A stretch of DNA of 64,000 nucleotides from Pantoea dispersa (GTDB lineage: Bacteria > Pseudomonadota > Gammaproteobacteria > Enterobacterales > Enterobacteriaceae): the NCBI RefSeq assembly GCF_014155765.1, contig NZ_SCKT01000004.1, positions 1-64,000 of the forward strand. The letters are read 5' to 3'. Of the stretch, positions 20,835 through 29,091 are shown in pieces. The notes beneath the pieces are model-generated. The model ran no database searches. It saw only the letters and a program-made list of their open reading frames with translations, and was not told the DNA's origin. A program made the translations under genes and the position numbers. The number at the start of each line of letters is the position of its first letter. Positions within the stretch are counted from its first letter, which is position 1.

Positions 20835-20859
20835 CAAAGGGAGCGTAGCGCTCCCTTTG
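20835..20859 (-). terminator. Hairpin after the diflavin reductase gene
   Basis: CAAAGGGAGCG and CGCTCCCTTTG form an 11-bp perfect stem with a 3-base loop, 9 bases after the end of the minus-strand operon. The transcript then meets the AT-rich sspAB terminator region. Confidence 0.65.
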
Positions 20860-20867
20860 TACCGATC

Positions 20868-22622
20868 TTAATAAACGTCGCGCAGATAACGCTTATCTTT
20901 CTTCAGCTGATCGATATAGGCTGCGGCACGCTCGCTGGAAAGACCACCGAACTGACGCACCACTTCATACAGCGCGGCATCGACATCCTTCGCCATGCGT
21001 GAGGCATCGCCACAGACGTAGAAGTAGGCGCCTTCCTGCAGCCAGGCGTACAGCTCAGCGCCTTTCTCCAGCATGCGGTTCTGCACGTAAATCTTCTCTT
21101 CCTGATCGCGGGAGAAGGCCAGGTCGAGATGCGTCAGCAGACCGCTCTGCTGCCAGCCCGCCAGCTCATCCGCGTAAATGTAATCATGTTCCTGATGCTG
21201 GTCGCCGAAGAACAGCCAGTTTTTACCTTCAGCGCCGGTCGCCTGGCGCTCCTGCAGGAAGGCGCGGAACGGCGCGATGCCGGTACCCGGACCGACCATG
21301 ATCAGCGGGGCGTTATTGTTCGCCGGCACGCGGAACGCTTTGTTCGGCGAAATAAAGATCGCCGGCTTCTCTCCGCGACGCACGCGTTCAGCCAGATAGG
21401 TCGAGCACACGCCTTTACGCTCGCGGCCACCGCTGTGATAGCGCACGGAAGCGATGGTCAGATGGACCTGGTTAGGGTGCGCCTTCGAGCTGGACGAAAT
21501 GGAGTAAGCACGGTGCTGCAGCGGACGCAGCATCGCCACCAGCTCCGGCACCGACAGATTACGCTTCAGCTCGAGCTGCAGCAGATCCAGCGTATCTTTG
21601 CCCCACAGCCAGTTGGCCAGCGTATCTTTATCGTCGTGCTGCAGGACGTGCAGCAGCTCCTGGTTGGTGGTTTGCTGTCCGACCCACTCAATCAGCTTGC
21701 GCGACGGCTCAGAAATCTCGAACTGATAGGTCAGCAGATCGCCGAGGTTACGGTCAAAGCCCGGCACCGGGGTTTCGTAGTCGGCTTTCAGCTCGCTCAG
21801 CAGCAGGCTCACCAGCCCGGCATCGTTCACCGGGATCACGCCCAGCGCATCACCGGCTTCGTATTTCAGGCCGCTGTCGCTCAGGTCAAATTCGAAGTGA
21901 CGGATATCTTTGGCGGACTGCTCGCCGGACAGACGCTTATTGGTCACCAGCGCCGCCGCGTACGGGTTTTGCTTGTTGCTGCCCGGGATCACCGGCGCTT
22001 CCGGCGCGCTCTCCAGCACCGTGCCGCTGCTGCCCGCGCTGGCGGCAAACTGTGGCATGGCGCTGCCAATCCACTCGCTGGAAGGCTCTTCGTAATCGAT
22101 GTCGCAGTCGATGCGATCCACTACGCGTTTCGCCCCCAACTGCTCCAGGCGCATATCAATGAACTTACCGGCCTGGCAGAAACCGTCGTAGCCGGTATCG
22201 CCGATTGCCAGCACGGCAAAGTGCATCTGCTCCAGACGCGGCGCGGTGCTGGCTGAGATGGCCTGCCAGAACAGCTGTGCGTTGTCTGGCATTTCGCCTT
22301 CGCCGTAGGTGGAGGTGACGATCAGTACATGACGCATGGTGGCGAACACATCCAGATCCACTTCACCCAGCGCCTGCACTACCGGCACCAGGCCTTTAGC
22401 GCGCGCCGCTTTGGCTGCGGTCTGCGCCAGCGCTTCGGCGTTACCGGTCTGGGAGCCAAACAGAATATGCAGCTGGGTGGTGGCACTGGCGCCCGCTGCC
22501 GGTGCGGTCTGCTTGTCTTCTAATACCAGCAGGCGCGAGTGGAGACCGGCGAGAAACCCCGCCAGCCAGTATTTCTGTTCGCCGTTAAACGGCGCGTCTT
22601 CAGGAATGTAAGGAATCTTCAT
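20868..22622 (-). CDS. CysJ-like diflavin reductase paired with the glutamate synthase
   Basis: The product is a 584-residue NADPH diflavin oxidoreductase with the layout of the sulfite reductase flavoprotein. An N-terminal helical segment (10-32) comes first. The flavodoxin-like FMN domain (51-190) has SQTGNAEALAQ, TSTYGEGEMP and GDTGYDGFCQ. The FAD domain (about 220-415) has RAYSISS at 371-377 and GVCSTYLAERV. The NADPH domain (435-584) has MVGPGTGIAPFRAF, YVCGDASRMA and the C-terminal DVY shared with CysJ. No cysI or cysH is adjacent. Instead it lies 53 bases downstream of a glutamate synthase large-subunit gene on the same strand, where gltD is expected. I infer that it feeds NADPH electrons to that subunit. 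The alternatives are a second CysJ or an unrelated reductase that merely shares the operon. Confidence 0.9.
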   Translation of the reverse strand: MKIPYIPEDAPFNGEQKYWLAGFLAGLHSRLLVLEDKQTAPAAGASATTQLHILFGSQTGNAEALAQTAAKAARAKGLVPVVQALGEVDLDVFATMRHVLIVTSTYGEGEMPDNAQLFWQAISASTAPRLEQMHFAVLAIGDTGYDGFCQAGKFIDMRLEQLGAKRVVDRIDCDIDYEEPSSEWIGSAMPQFAASAGSSGTVLESAPEAPVIPGSNKQNPYAAALVTNKRLSGEQSAKDIRHFEFDLSDSGLKYEAGDALGVIPVNDAGLVSLLLSELKADYETPVPGFDRNLGDLLTYQFEISEPSRKLIEWVGQQTTNQELLHVLQHDDKDTLANWLWGKDTLDLLQLELKRNLSVPELVAMLRPLQHRAYSISSSSKAHPNQVHLTIASVRYHSGGRERKGVCSTYLAERVRRGEKPAIFISPNKAFRVPANNNAPLIMVGPGTGIAPFRAFLQERQATGAEGKNWLFFGDQHQEHDYIYADELAGWQQSGLLTHLDLAFSRDQEEKIYVQNRMLEKGAELYAWLQEGAYFYVCGDASRMAKDVDAALYEVVRQFGGLSSERAAAYIDQLKKDKRYLRDVY

Positions 22623-22675
22623 GGATATCAGTACTCAAACCGTTTTATCGTCATCAATCTTCTTTCGCAGCGCAA

Positions 22676-25600
22676 TCAGGAGAGTTTCCCGACCGCGGCG
22701 GCAATCTCTGGCAGTGCGGCACGTGCAAACAGCTCTTCAAAATCAGGCAGATGGCCCAGCACCTCACGGTTGCAGGCGTCCTGATAAATGATCCAGCCAT
22801 AGGTTGCCAGGCTGTCCATGGAGCGAATGTTGCGCTGCGTCAGCGCGGCTTTGTAATCCGACATACGCTTGGCGGCGATCAGGCTTGCCAGCTCATCATC
22901 GCTGTAGTTCTCAATGGCCGCACGGGCATGACGCTGCAGCTTGCTGACCAGCGCGAAATCTTCGGTCATCAGCAGGTTGCGAACCGCTTTCTCGACTGCC
23001 GCGTCTTCCACCGCTGTGCCTTTCGGCAGTTTGCCCAGCGCCAGCTGCTGCGCGAAGCTCAGAACGGTGTAGTTATTCAGCAGAACAAACATCTCCTGCG
23101 TATCGGTCGCGCCGTAGGCCGGTACCGCACCGTCGGCGATGGTTTTGCCCGCACGCCAGGCTGATTTGAACTTGGCAACCTGATGCGCGGCCAGCGACGT
23201 GGACAGCTCTTCCAGCAGATCCTTACGCGTTTTCGCTTTCAGAATTTCGCCGCCATCCTGATACAGCAGCAGCGAGCGCGGCATCACATAAACGAAGTGC
23301 TGACACTCGGTTTCCCAGTTCTCCAGCAGCCACGCCGCGCGCGGCGACTGGGTAGCTTCGAGGTGCCAGTGCAGCATGGTCAGCACTGCCTGCTTGTGCA
23401 CCTGCGCCATTTCGTCTTCGTCAGCGATGGAGCCGAACAGCACCGAATCACCGGCGGCGTGCGCGGCCAGGGAACGATACGGATCGTACTGATAGGCGAA
23501 GCCGCCGCTCATGCCGTTACCGAAACCTTTACCAAAGGTGCCGAGGTTAAGAATCGCGCCGTTGGTCATGTATTCACAGCAGAAGTCGCCGACGCCTTCC
23601 ACCACCGCGGTGGCGCCCGAGTTACGCACGGCGAAACGGTCACCGGCCTGGCCCTGAACAAACAGACGACCGCCGGTCGCGCCGAACAGCGCAAAGTTAC
23701 CAATCAGCACATTGCCGTCGCTGTCCTGTGCGCCGCCGCCCGGTGACATCACCACCAGTTCGCCGCCACACTGACCTTTACCGACGCCATCGTTACAGGT
23801 GCCGTAATGCTTCATCTGCATGCCGTCGTTGCAGAACGCGCCAAATGACTGACCGGCTGACCCGCGGGTATCAATCTGCACTGTGCGCGGTGCCAGATAT
23901 TTCCGGCCACGGTCATCCTGCAGTACCGCCGGCAGCGCGGCCAGCTGCTGCGCCGACAGCTCGTGGTTCAGCATGCGCTCAATATCGATCGCCAGCTGAC
24001 CGCCAACGCTCTTGTTACGGTTGTTCAGCGTTACGCCGTTACCCAGCGTAATCTCGCGGCGGGCAGCATCAACCAGCTGCGCTTTCAGCTCTTCTACCCA
24101 GCCATCGTCCAGCTCGAAATCTTTTTCCAGATACACCGGCTGAGCGATCTTCTGCTCTGGCACCACGGTCAGCATGGCGCGCAGATCGAGTTTGCCCACT
24201 TCCAGCGGATGATCCATCAGGTGCAGCAGGTCAGAGCGGCCGCGCGCTTCACGCAGCGAACGCAGACCGAGGCGTGCGAGGAACTCACGCACTTCCTGCG
24301 CCACGTTGATAAAGTACTGCGCCAGCTGACGCGGATCGCCATCGAAGGCTTCAGCGTTAGTGGTGAGGCCAGCCGGGCATTTGACGTTACAGTTTTTCGC
24401 CATCACGCATTTCAGCATCATCAGCGCGGTGGTGCCAAACTCGAAGCTGTCGCCGCCGAGCAGGGCCGATTTGATCACGTCGCTGCCGGTCTGCTGTGCG
24501 CCGGAGCAGCGCAGCTGCACTTTGTCACGCAGCCCGTTCGCGCACAGCGCTTGGTGTACTTCGGCAATACCGATTTCCGCCACGCGCCCGGTGTATTTCA
24601 GGCTGGTGACCGACGCCGCGCCGGTGCCGCCGGTGTTACCGGCGACGTTGATGACGTCTGCGCCGGCTTTTGCCACGCCGACTGCGATAGTACCGATGCC
24701 TTCAGACGACACCAGTTTGACGATAACGCGCACGCGTGCCGCTTTACAGTCGTGGATCAGCTGCGCCAAATCCTCGATAGAATAAGTATCGTGATGCGGC
24801 GGCGGTGATACCAGCTCAACGCCCGGCGTACCGCCACGCGCGGCCGCAATCTCCACCGTCACTTTCGGTGCTGGCAGCTGACCGCCTTCGCCCGGTTTAG
24901 CGCCCTGGCCGATTTTGATCTCCAGCTCTTCCAGCATCGGGTCGGCCAGATAAGCCGCCCACACGCCGAAACGACCAGATGCCAGCTGTTTGATGCGCGA
25001 TGCGCGAATGGTGCCGTGGCGTGAATAGTGTTCGCCACCTTCACCACAGTTACTCATTCCGCCCACCATATTGGTGCCGTGCGCCACCGCTTCGTGCGCC
25101 GGCGCGACCAGCGCGCCGTGGCTCATGGCGCCTGAGGCGAAGGTACGGGTGATTTCGTGCGCCGGCTGGACCTCTTCCAGCGGCAGCGAGGGCAGCGCGG
25201 TAAAGATTTTTGCCAGATAGTCTGCTGCCTGACCGTAAGCGGTAATGTGCAACACGCCTTCAGTGATGCTGATGCTTTCGATCTCATCGTTAAAGCGGGT
25301 TTTCAGCGCGCGTGACAGCGCGGCCAGACGCTCGCTCTCCGGCTTCAGGCCGGCAATAGCATCAATCAGACGCAGCTCAAACTGGTTGAGGCTGCCGTTC
25401 ACCGCTTCGCAGCGCAGGCCGCGAATGGCGAAGCCGTTGTTGACCAGCGAGTAGCGGCCCAGCTTGCGGCCAAATTCGGCTTCGCTGTCCACGTGGGTCA
25501 GATCGCACGGCAGCGCGAGGATGTCGCGCAGCGCCGCCGGACGACGCTTACGCTCAGCGTGCATCAGGCTGGAGAACTGACGGTAATCCGGCGTGATAGC

Positions 25601-28207
25601 AAAGCTGTCGATCACCGCATTCGGGATGCGCTCGAAGCTGCTGTCTTTAAACGACTCGGCTTTGATGCTGAACGCGTTGTCCAGCCTGGCCAGCGTCATC
25701 AGACGGATAAAGTTGTCCTCTTCGCGCGCTTTGTCGGCGAAACGAATCGGCTGCTCTGTCATATCAATAAAGGTACGTACTGCGATGGTGCCATACGAGT
25801 GGCCCGCACCCTCAGAACGTTCTTTGAACAGACCCAGCAGTGGCACTTCGGCTTCGCCCTGAATTTTCAGTGCGCTCTGGTGCCAGTCCACCGCCATTTG
25901 CGCGATGGCCGGGAAGCCCGCGCCGCCCACCGGAGTTTTGATATTCGGGAAATATTTCTTCAGCACCGGATCTTCGGTATCGAGGAAGTTCGGCTCGAAG
26001 AACTCACCGCAGCTGTAGCTCTCAACGGTACACAGGCCCACTTTGCCCATGGTTTTCATCAGCGCTTTTTCTGCCGCTTTGGCATAGCGTTTGAACGCTT
26101 TGTTGCCTTCTTCACCTTCGCCAAACTTCTCTTCCGCGCGCATCTGTACGCCCAGCGGATACACGGCAGAGGCGCCGAAGCCGAGCGTGGCGGCGATATG
26201 GTGCGAGGAGATGCTCTGGCCGCTCTCGACCACCAGTGACACATCCAGACGCAGGCCTTCCTGCACCAGACGCTGGTTGATGGCCGACACCATCAGCAGC
26301 ATCGGAATGGCAGCATGAGTTGAAGAGATATGGCGATCGGTGATCACCGCGATGCCGCCCTGCTGACGGGCAAAATCCACCACCTGCTGCGCCAGGTTAT
26401 CGATAGCGTTTTCCAGCGCTTTGGCGTTGGCGGCGCGGCTGACGATGTCTTTACCGATGACCGGCTCATACAGCATCTCGAAGCGCGCATACGGCGCCAC
26501 TTTCTGCTCGCGCAGACGCAGCATGTCCAGGTGGGTCAGGATCGGGCTTGGCACGATGATCTGCTGGCCTTTACTGCGGCCGAGGTGCGGTTTAGCGCCG
26601 AGCGCCACGCGCAGCGTCATGCCGTCCGCTTCACGGATGGAGTCGAGCGGCGGGTTAGTGACCTGTGCAAAGCGCTGCGAGAAGTAGTGCGCCATGCCGC
26701 CTTCATGATCGGACAGGCCATTGATGGCGTTGCCGTAACCCATCGCGGAGATCTTCTCAGCGCCGGTTTGCAGCATCGGGTCCATCATGAATTTGAAGCT
26801 TTCCTGGTTGTAGTAGTAAGCCACAAAGCGCTGATAGGTTTTCAGGTCGCCGCGATAGCGCAGCGGTGAGCCGAGTTTCTCTGCCGGCACTTCCGGCAGC
26901 TGCTGCAGTTCAACGCGTGCCGCCTGCACCAGGGAGAGATAATCTTTTTCCGCCGCCAGCTTTTCCAGCGCCTGCACGGTGGTGTAAGAGCGTTTCTCTT
27001 TGTGATCGTAATAGAGCATGCCGCCAGCTTCGATACGGCCACGGCGCAGCACGCTCTCCGGTGGGAAGGCGATCTGGCCGGCTTCTGACATCGCACCGAT
27101 GTACTCAGCGGTTTCGACGGAGCGCAGCGGACGCAGGCCAAGACGGTCCAGCCGTGCGCCAATCACTTCGCCGTTACCGAAGATCAGCGCGGCGGGGCCG
27201 TCGTTCTTCTCTTCATACAGCGAGAAGTATTCGAGCATGGCGCGCACTTCAGCTGACAGCGAGGTGTCGTTTTCCCACGCCGGCGGCATCATTGAAACCA
27301 CGGCGTTGATCAGATCGAGGTTATCTTCCATCAGACGGCTGTGGATGCTCTGATCGAGACGCGAACTGTCAGACTGGCCTTTTGGCCGCACGATCTTTTT
27401 GCCGCGCGCCAGCATCAGTGCCGCTTCCGCGATGCGGTTTTTACGGTCCGTGTTCAGCTCACCGTTGTGCGCCATCAGGCGGAACGGCTGCGCCATCGTG
27501 GTATGCGGATCGGTATTGGTGGAGAAGCGGGTATGGAAAAACAGTCCGCGCACCTGATGATCGGGATCGGTCAGATCTTTGAAGTAGGGAATCACTTCAT
27601 TGGAGTTCAGGCGGGCTTTGAACACCTGAGTGCGCGACGACAGCGACAGCGGATAAAGGCCGCCGAATTCGCTTTCGGTAAAGGCGCGTGCTTCGATGTC
27701 CAGCAGCGCACGGTAAATGTGGCGCTCGAAGTCGCTCTGCTCAGTAACGTCCTGCGGTGCGGCAAACACCCACTGCACGATCGGCAGCTGGAACTGCTGT
27801 GCGGCCGGGCGCGTGACACTGTTGTCCAGCGGCATATCACGCTTCAGCAGCACCGGGAAGTTGTAAGCGGCCAGCGTCTCTTCAACCAGACGCTCTGCGT
27901 TCGCGCGCAGCGCCGCATCTTTTGGCACAAAGAAGTTGCCCACGCCAAAGCGGCCCGCTTCCAGCGCCTGACCGGTCAGCTTACGGAAGAAGTTCAGGGA
28001 GAGGTCAACGTTAACGCCTGCACCATCGCCCACACCCTCTGCAGACATCCCGCCACGGTGCGGTACCGTGCACAGGGCGCTATGCGCCATCTGCAGGATT
28101 TCATGGGTCTGCTCGCCGTCCTTGCGGGTAATGAAACCTACACCACAGCTGTCGCTTCCTGCTGATGGATCATACAAACCCCAGGGGTTAGGTTGTTGAG
28201 TGGACAT
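22676..28207 (-). CDS. gltB: Glutamate synthase large subunit, variant without GltD
   Basis: This 1843-residue protein would convert glutamine and 2-oxoglutarate to two glutamates. C21 in DSCGVGF is the glutaminase nucleophile after a 20-residue propeptide, and the amidotransferase blocks TRFSTNT and AHNGEL are intact. A central domain and the FMN synthase domain (about 870-1290: GQGAKPGEGGQLP, HHDTYSIEDLAQLI, VAGNTGGTGAASV) follow, then a GXGXG beta-helix (about 1440-1600). The Fe-S cysteines are C1267, C1273 and C1277 (C-x5-C-x3-C), whereas E. coli GltB has C-x5-C-x4-C. About 195 residues after 1650 have no counterpart in E. coli GltB. It occupies the gltBD locus and orientation, but the next gene encodes a CysJ-like flavoprotein rather than GltD. 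Activity is inferred. Confidence 0.92.
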   Translation of the reverse strand: MSTQQPNPWGLYDPSAGSDSCGVGFITRKDGEQTHEILQMAHSALCTVPHRGGMSAEGVGDGAGVNVDLSLNFFRKLTGQALEAGRFGVGNFFVPKDAALRANAERLVEETLAAYNFPVLLKRDMPLDNSVTRPAAQQFQLPIVQWVFAAPQDVTEQSDFERHIYRALLDIEARAFTESEFGGLYPLSLSSRTQVFKARLNSNEVIPYFKDLTDPDHQVRGLFFHTRFSTNTDPHTTMAQPFRLMAHNGELNTDRKNRIAEAALMLARGKKIVRPKGQSDSSRLDQSIHSRLMEDNLDLINAVVSMMPPAWENDTSLSAEVRAMLEYFSLYEEKNDGPAALIFGNGEVIGARLDRLGLRPLRSVETAEYIGAMSEAGQIAFPPESVLRRGRIEAGGMLYYDHKEKRSYTTVQALEKLAAEKDYLSLVQAARVELQQLPEVPAEKLGSPLRYRGDLKTYQRFVAYYYNQESFKFMMDPMLQTGAEKISAMGYGNAINGLSDHEGGMAHYFSQRFAQVTNPPLDSIREADGMTLRVALGAKPHLGRSKGQQIIVPSPILTHLDMLRLREQKVAPYARFEMLYEPVIGKDIVSRAANAKALENAIDNLAQQVVDFARQQGGIAVITDRHISSTHAAIPMLLMVSAINQRLVQEGLRLDVSLVVESGQSISSHHIAATLGFGASAVYPLGVQMRAEEKFGEGEEGNKAFKRYAKAAEKALMKTMGKVGLCTVESYSCGEFFEPNFLDTEDPVLKKYFPNIKTPVGGAGFPAIAQMAVDWHQSALKIQGEAEVPLLGLFKERSEGAGHSYGTIAVRTFIDMTEQPIRFADKAREEDNFIRLMTLARLDNAFSIKAESFKDSSFERIPNAVIDSFAITPDYRQFSSLMHAERKRRPAALRDILALPCDLTHVDSEAEFGRKLGRYSLVNNGFAIRGLRCEAVNGSLNQFELRLIDAIAGLKPESERLAALSRALKTRFNDEIESISITEGVLHITAYGQAADYLAKIFTALPSLPLEEVQPAHEITRTFASGAMSHGALVAPAHEAVAHGTNMVGGMSNCGEGGEHYSRHGTIRASRIKQLASGRFGVWAAYLADPMLEELEIKIGQGAKPGEGGQLPAPKVTVEIAAARGGTPGVELVSPPPHHDTYSIEDLAQLIHDCKAARVRVIVKLVSSEGIGTIAVGVAKAGADVINVAGNTGGTGAASVTSLKYTGRVAEIGIAEVHQALCANGLRDKVQLRCSGAQQTGSDVIKSALLGGDSFEFGTTALMMLKCVMAKNCNVKCPAGLTTNAEAFDGDPRQLAQYFINVAQEVREFLARLGLRSLREARGRSDLLHLMDHPLEVGKLDLRAMLTVVPEQKIAQPVYLEKDFELDDGWVEELKAQLVDAARREITLGNGVTLNNRNKSVGGQLAIDIERMLNHELSAQQLAALPAVLQDDRGRKYLAPRTVQIDTRGSAGQSFGAFCNDGMQMKHYGTCNDGVGKGQCGGELVVMSPGGGAQDSDGNVLIGNFALFGATGGRLFVQGQAGDRFAVRNSGATAVVEGVGDFCCEYMTNGAILNLGTFGKGFGNGMSGGFAYQYDPYRSLAAHAAGDSVLFGSIADEDEMAQVHKQAVLTMLHWHLEATQSPRAAWLLENWETECQHFVYVMPRSLLLYQDGGEILKAKTRKDLLEELSTSLAAHQVAKFKSAWRAGKTIADGAVPAYGATDTQEMFVLLNNYTVLSFAQQLALGKLPKGTAVEDAAVEKAVRNLLMTEDFALVSKLQRHARAAIENYSDDELASLIAAKRMSDYKAALTQRNIRSMDSLATYGWIIYQDACNREVLGHLPDFEELFARAALPEIAAAVGKLS

Positions 28208-28475
28208 TGAGGGTCTCCTTAAACTGCTTTAGACATTACCTGCATTATTTCAGGCACAGAGCGCTGCTGCGTGCTGTATCAATTTGTTTTCGCGCGCTTT
28301 TACGCGGACGTCGCAACACCGGACAACGACAATCAAGGCACTGATTCACGTCCTTGATTGGCTGTCCATAAAATCCGGTCTCTAAGGGAGATAACTTGCA
28401 TCCAGAGGGAGTCTTCTTGCTGCATAGATATGCCGAGACACAGTCCCGACTGGAAAGCATCCAGCGGAATTCCAA
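28208..28475 (-). promoter_or_regulatory. Long gltB leader with a stable hairpin
   Basis: Upstream of gltB on the minus strand a hairpin spans 28321-28367: an inner stem CAATCAAGG/CCTTGATTG (9 bp, 13-base loop) and an outer stem GGACA/TGTCC. It lies about 115-160 bases before the start codon, which has a good AAGGAG site. A long structured leader could allow attenuation or protein control. An open frame of 76 codons also covers this leader, but I see no support for its translation. Confidence 0.45.
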
Positions 28476-29091
28476 CTTATCGGGAAAGCGAACTCAGGTC
28501 AAATAGCCAGCTTTATTACGGTTAATCAGCCTTTTTGCGATTTAACTGTATGATTATTATGTTTTTATTACGTAAATATATGTCAATCTGACCTTTCTGA
28601 TTCCCTTATGAAGTGTGAGCCGTCTCACTGTGTGATCGGCCTCATATTTCCAGACCATGCTGTTGAATGTGGGGATGCCAGCACAAAATTCTGTTTGGAC
28701 CGTTTCGTGCACAGCATGTATCTGTTTTTCTTATGGCGGAACATTTGAATCAAAACGCGGTTGCCATTAGTAAAATTAATTAACCAGGGTGTGATTAAAA
28801 CAGCACTTAAGCTGAATGGATATGCAATAACGGAAGGCAACCATCAGGAGGGATGGCTGCAGAAAGCGGATGCGCCGGGCACGCGGCACCGGGACCCGCA
28901 AAAGCGCGGCCCTCCAGATTATTCAGTTAGCAGAATTAGTCAAGCGCTTTAGGCATAAAGGCGGGAACGTCGGCGAAACGTCGCGCTGCTGCACCATAAC
29001 AGGGCGTAAAGTCAGTCCGCACGGCGCGTGCGGCGGCGCAGCGCGCAGATAATTACGCTATGATGAGCCAGATTCGTTCAGGGAGCGCGTA
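28476..29091. promoter_or_regulatory. Gene-free gltB/arcB divergent region with a CRP-like box
   Basis: About 600 bases without a supportable gene lie between the gltB leader and arcB. A strongly AT-rich tract at 28530-28600 is the likely gltB promoter zone and contains TTGACA on the minus strand (28581-28586). A CRP-like box at 28612-28631 has TGTGA, a 6-base spacer and TCACT. In E. coli yhcC occupies the arcB-proximal part of this interval; it is absent here. Confidence 0.4.

Noticed and set aside
20868-22622. Plain cysJ of the sulfate assimilation operon
   Set aside because: No cysI, cysH or other sulfur gene is near, and the tight pairing with the glutamate synthase gene argues for another partner. 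A paralogue origin is likely, but the function cannot be read from homology alone.
22676-28207. A GltB-GltD fusion as the explanation of the 1843-residue length
   Set aside because: The C-terminal part shows no GltD features (no paired GxGxxG dinucleotide motifs, no cysteine-rich N-terminal cluster motif), and the extra length is only about 195 residues against about 470 for GltD.
28245-28475. 76-codon reading frame in the gltB leader
   Set aside because: No convincing ribosome binding site or recognisable protein feature; it overlaps the leader hairpin. It could be re-examined if conserved in relatives.
28870-29052. Remnant of yhcC just before arcB (a stretch resembling the start of yhcC, CAGTTAGCAGAATTAGTCAA)
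   Set aside because: The resemblance is limited to about 20 bases compared with a remembered sequence, and the following bases do not continue it. Chance is not excluded.
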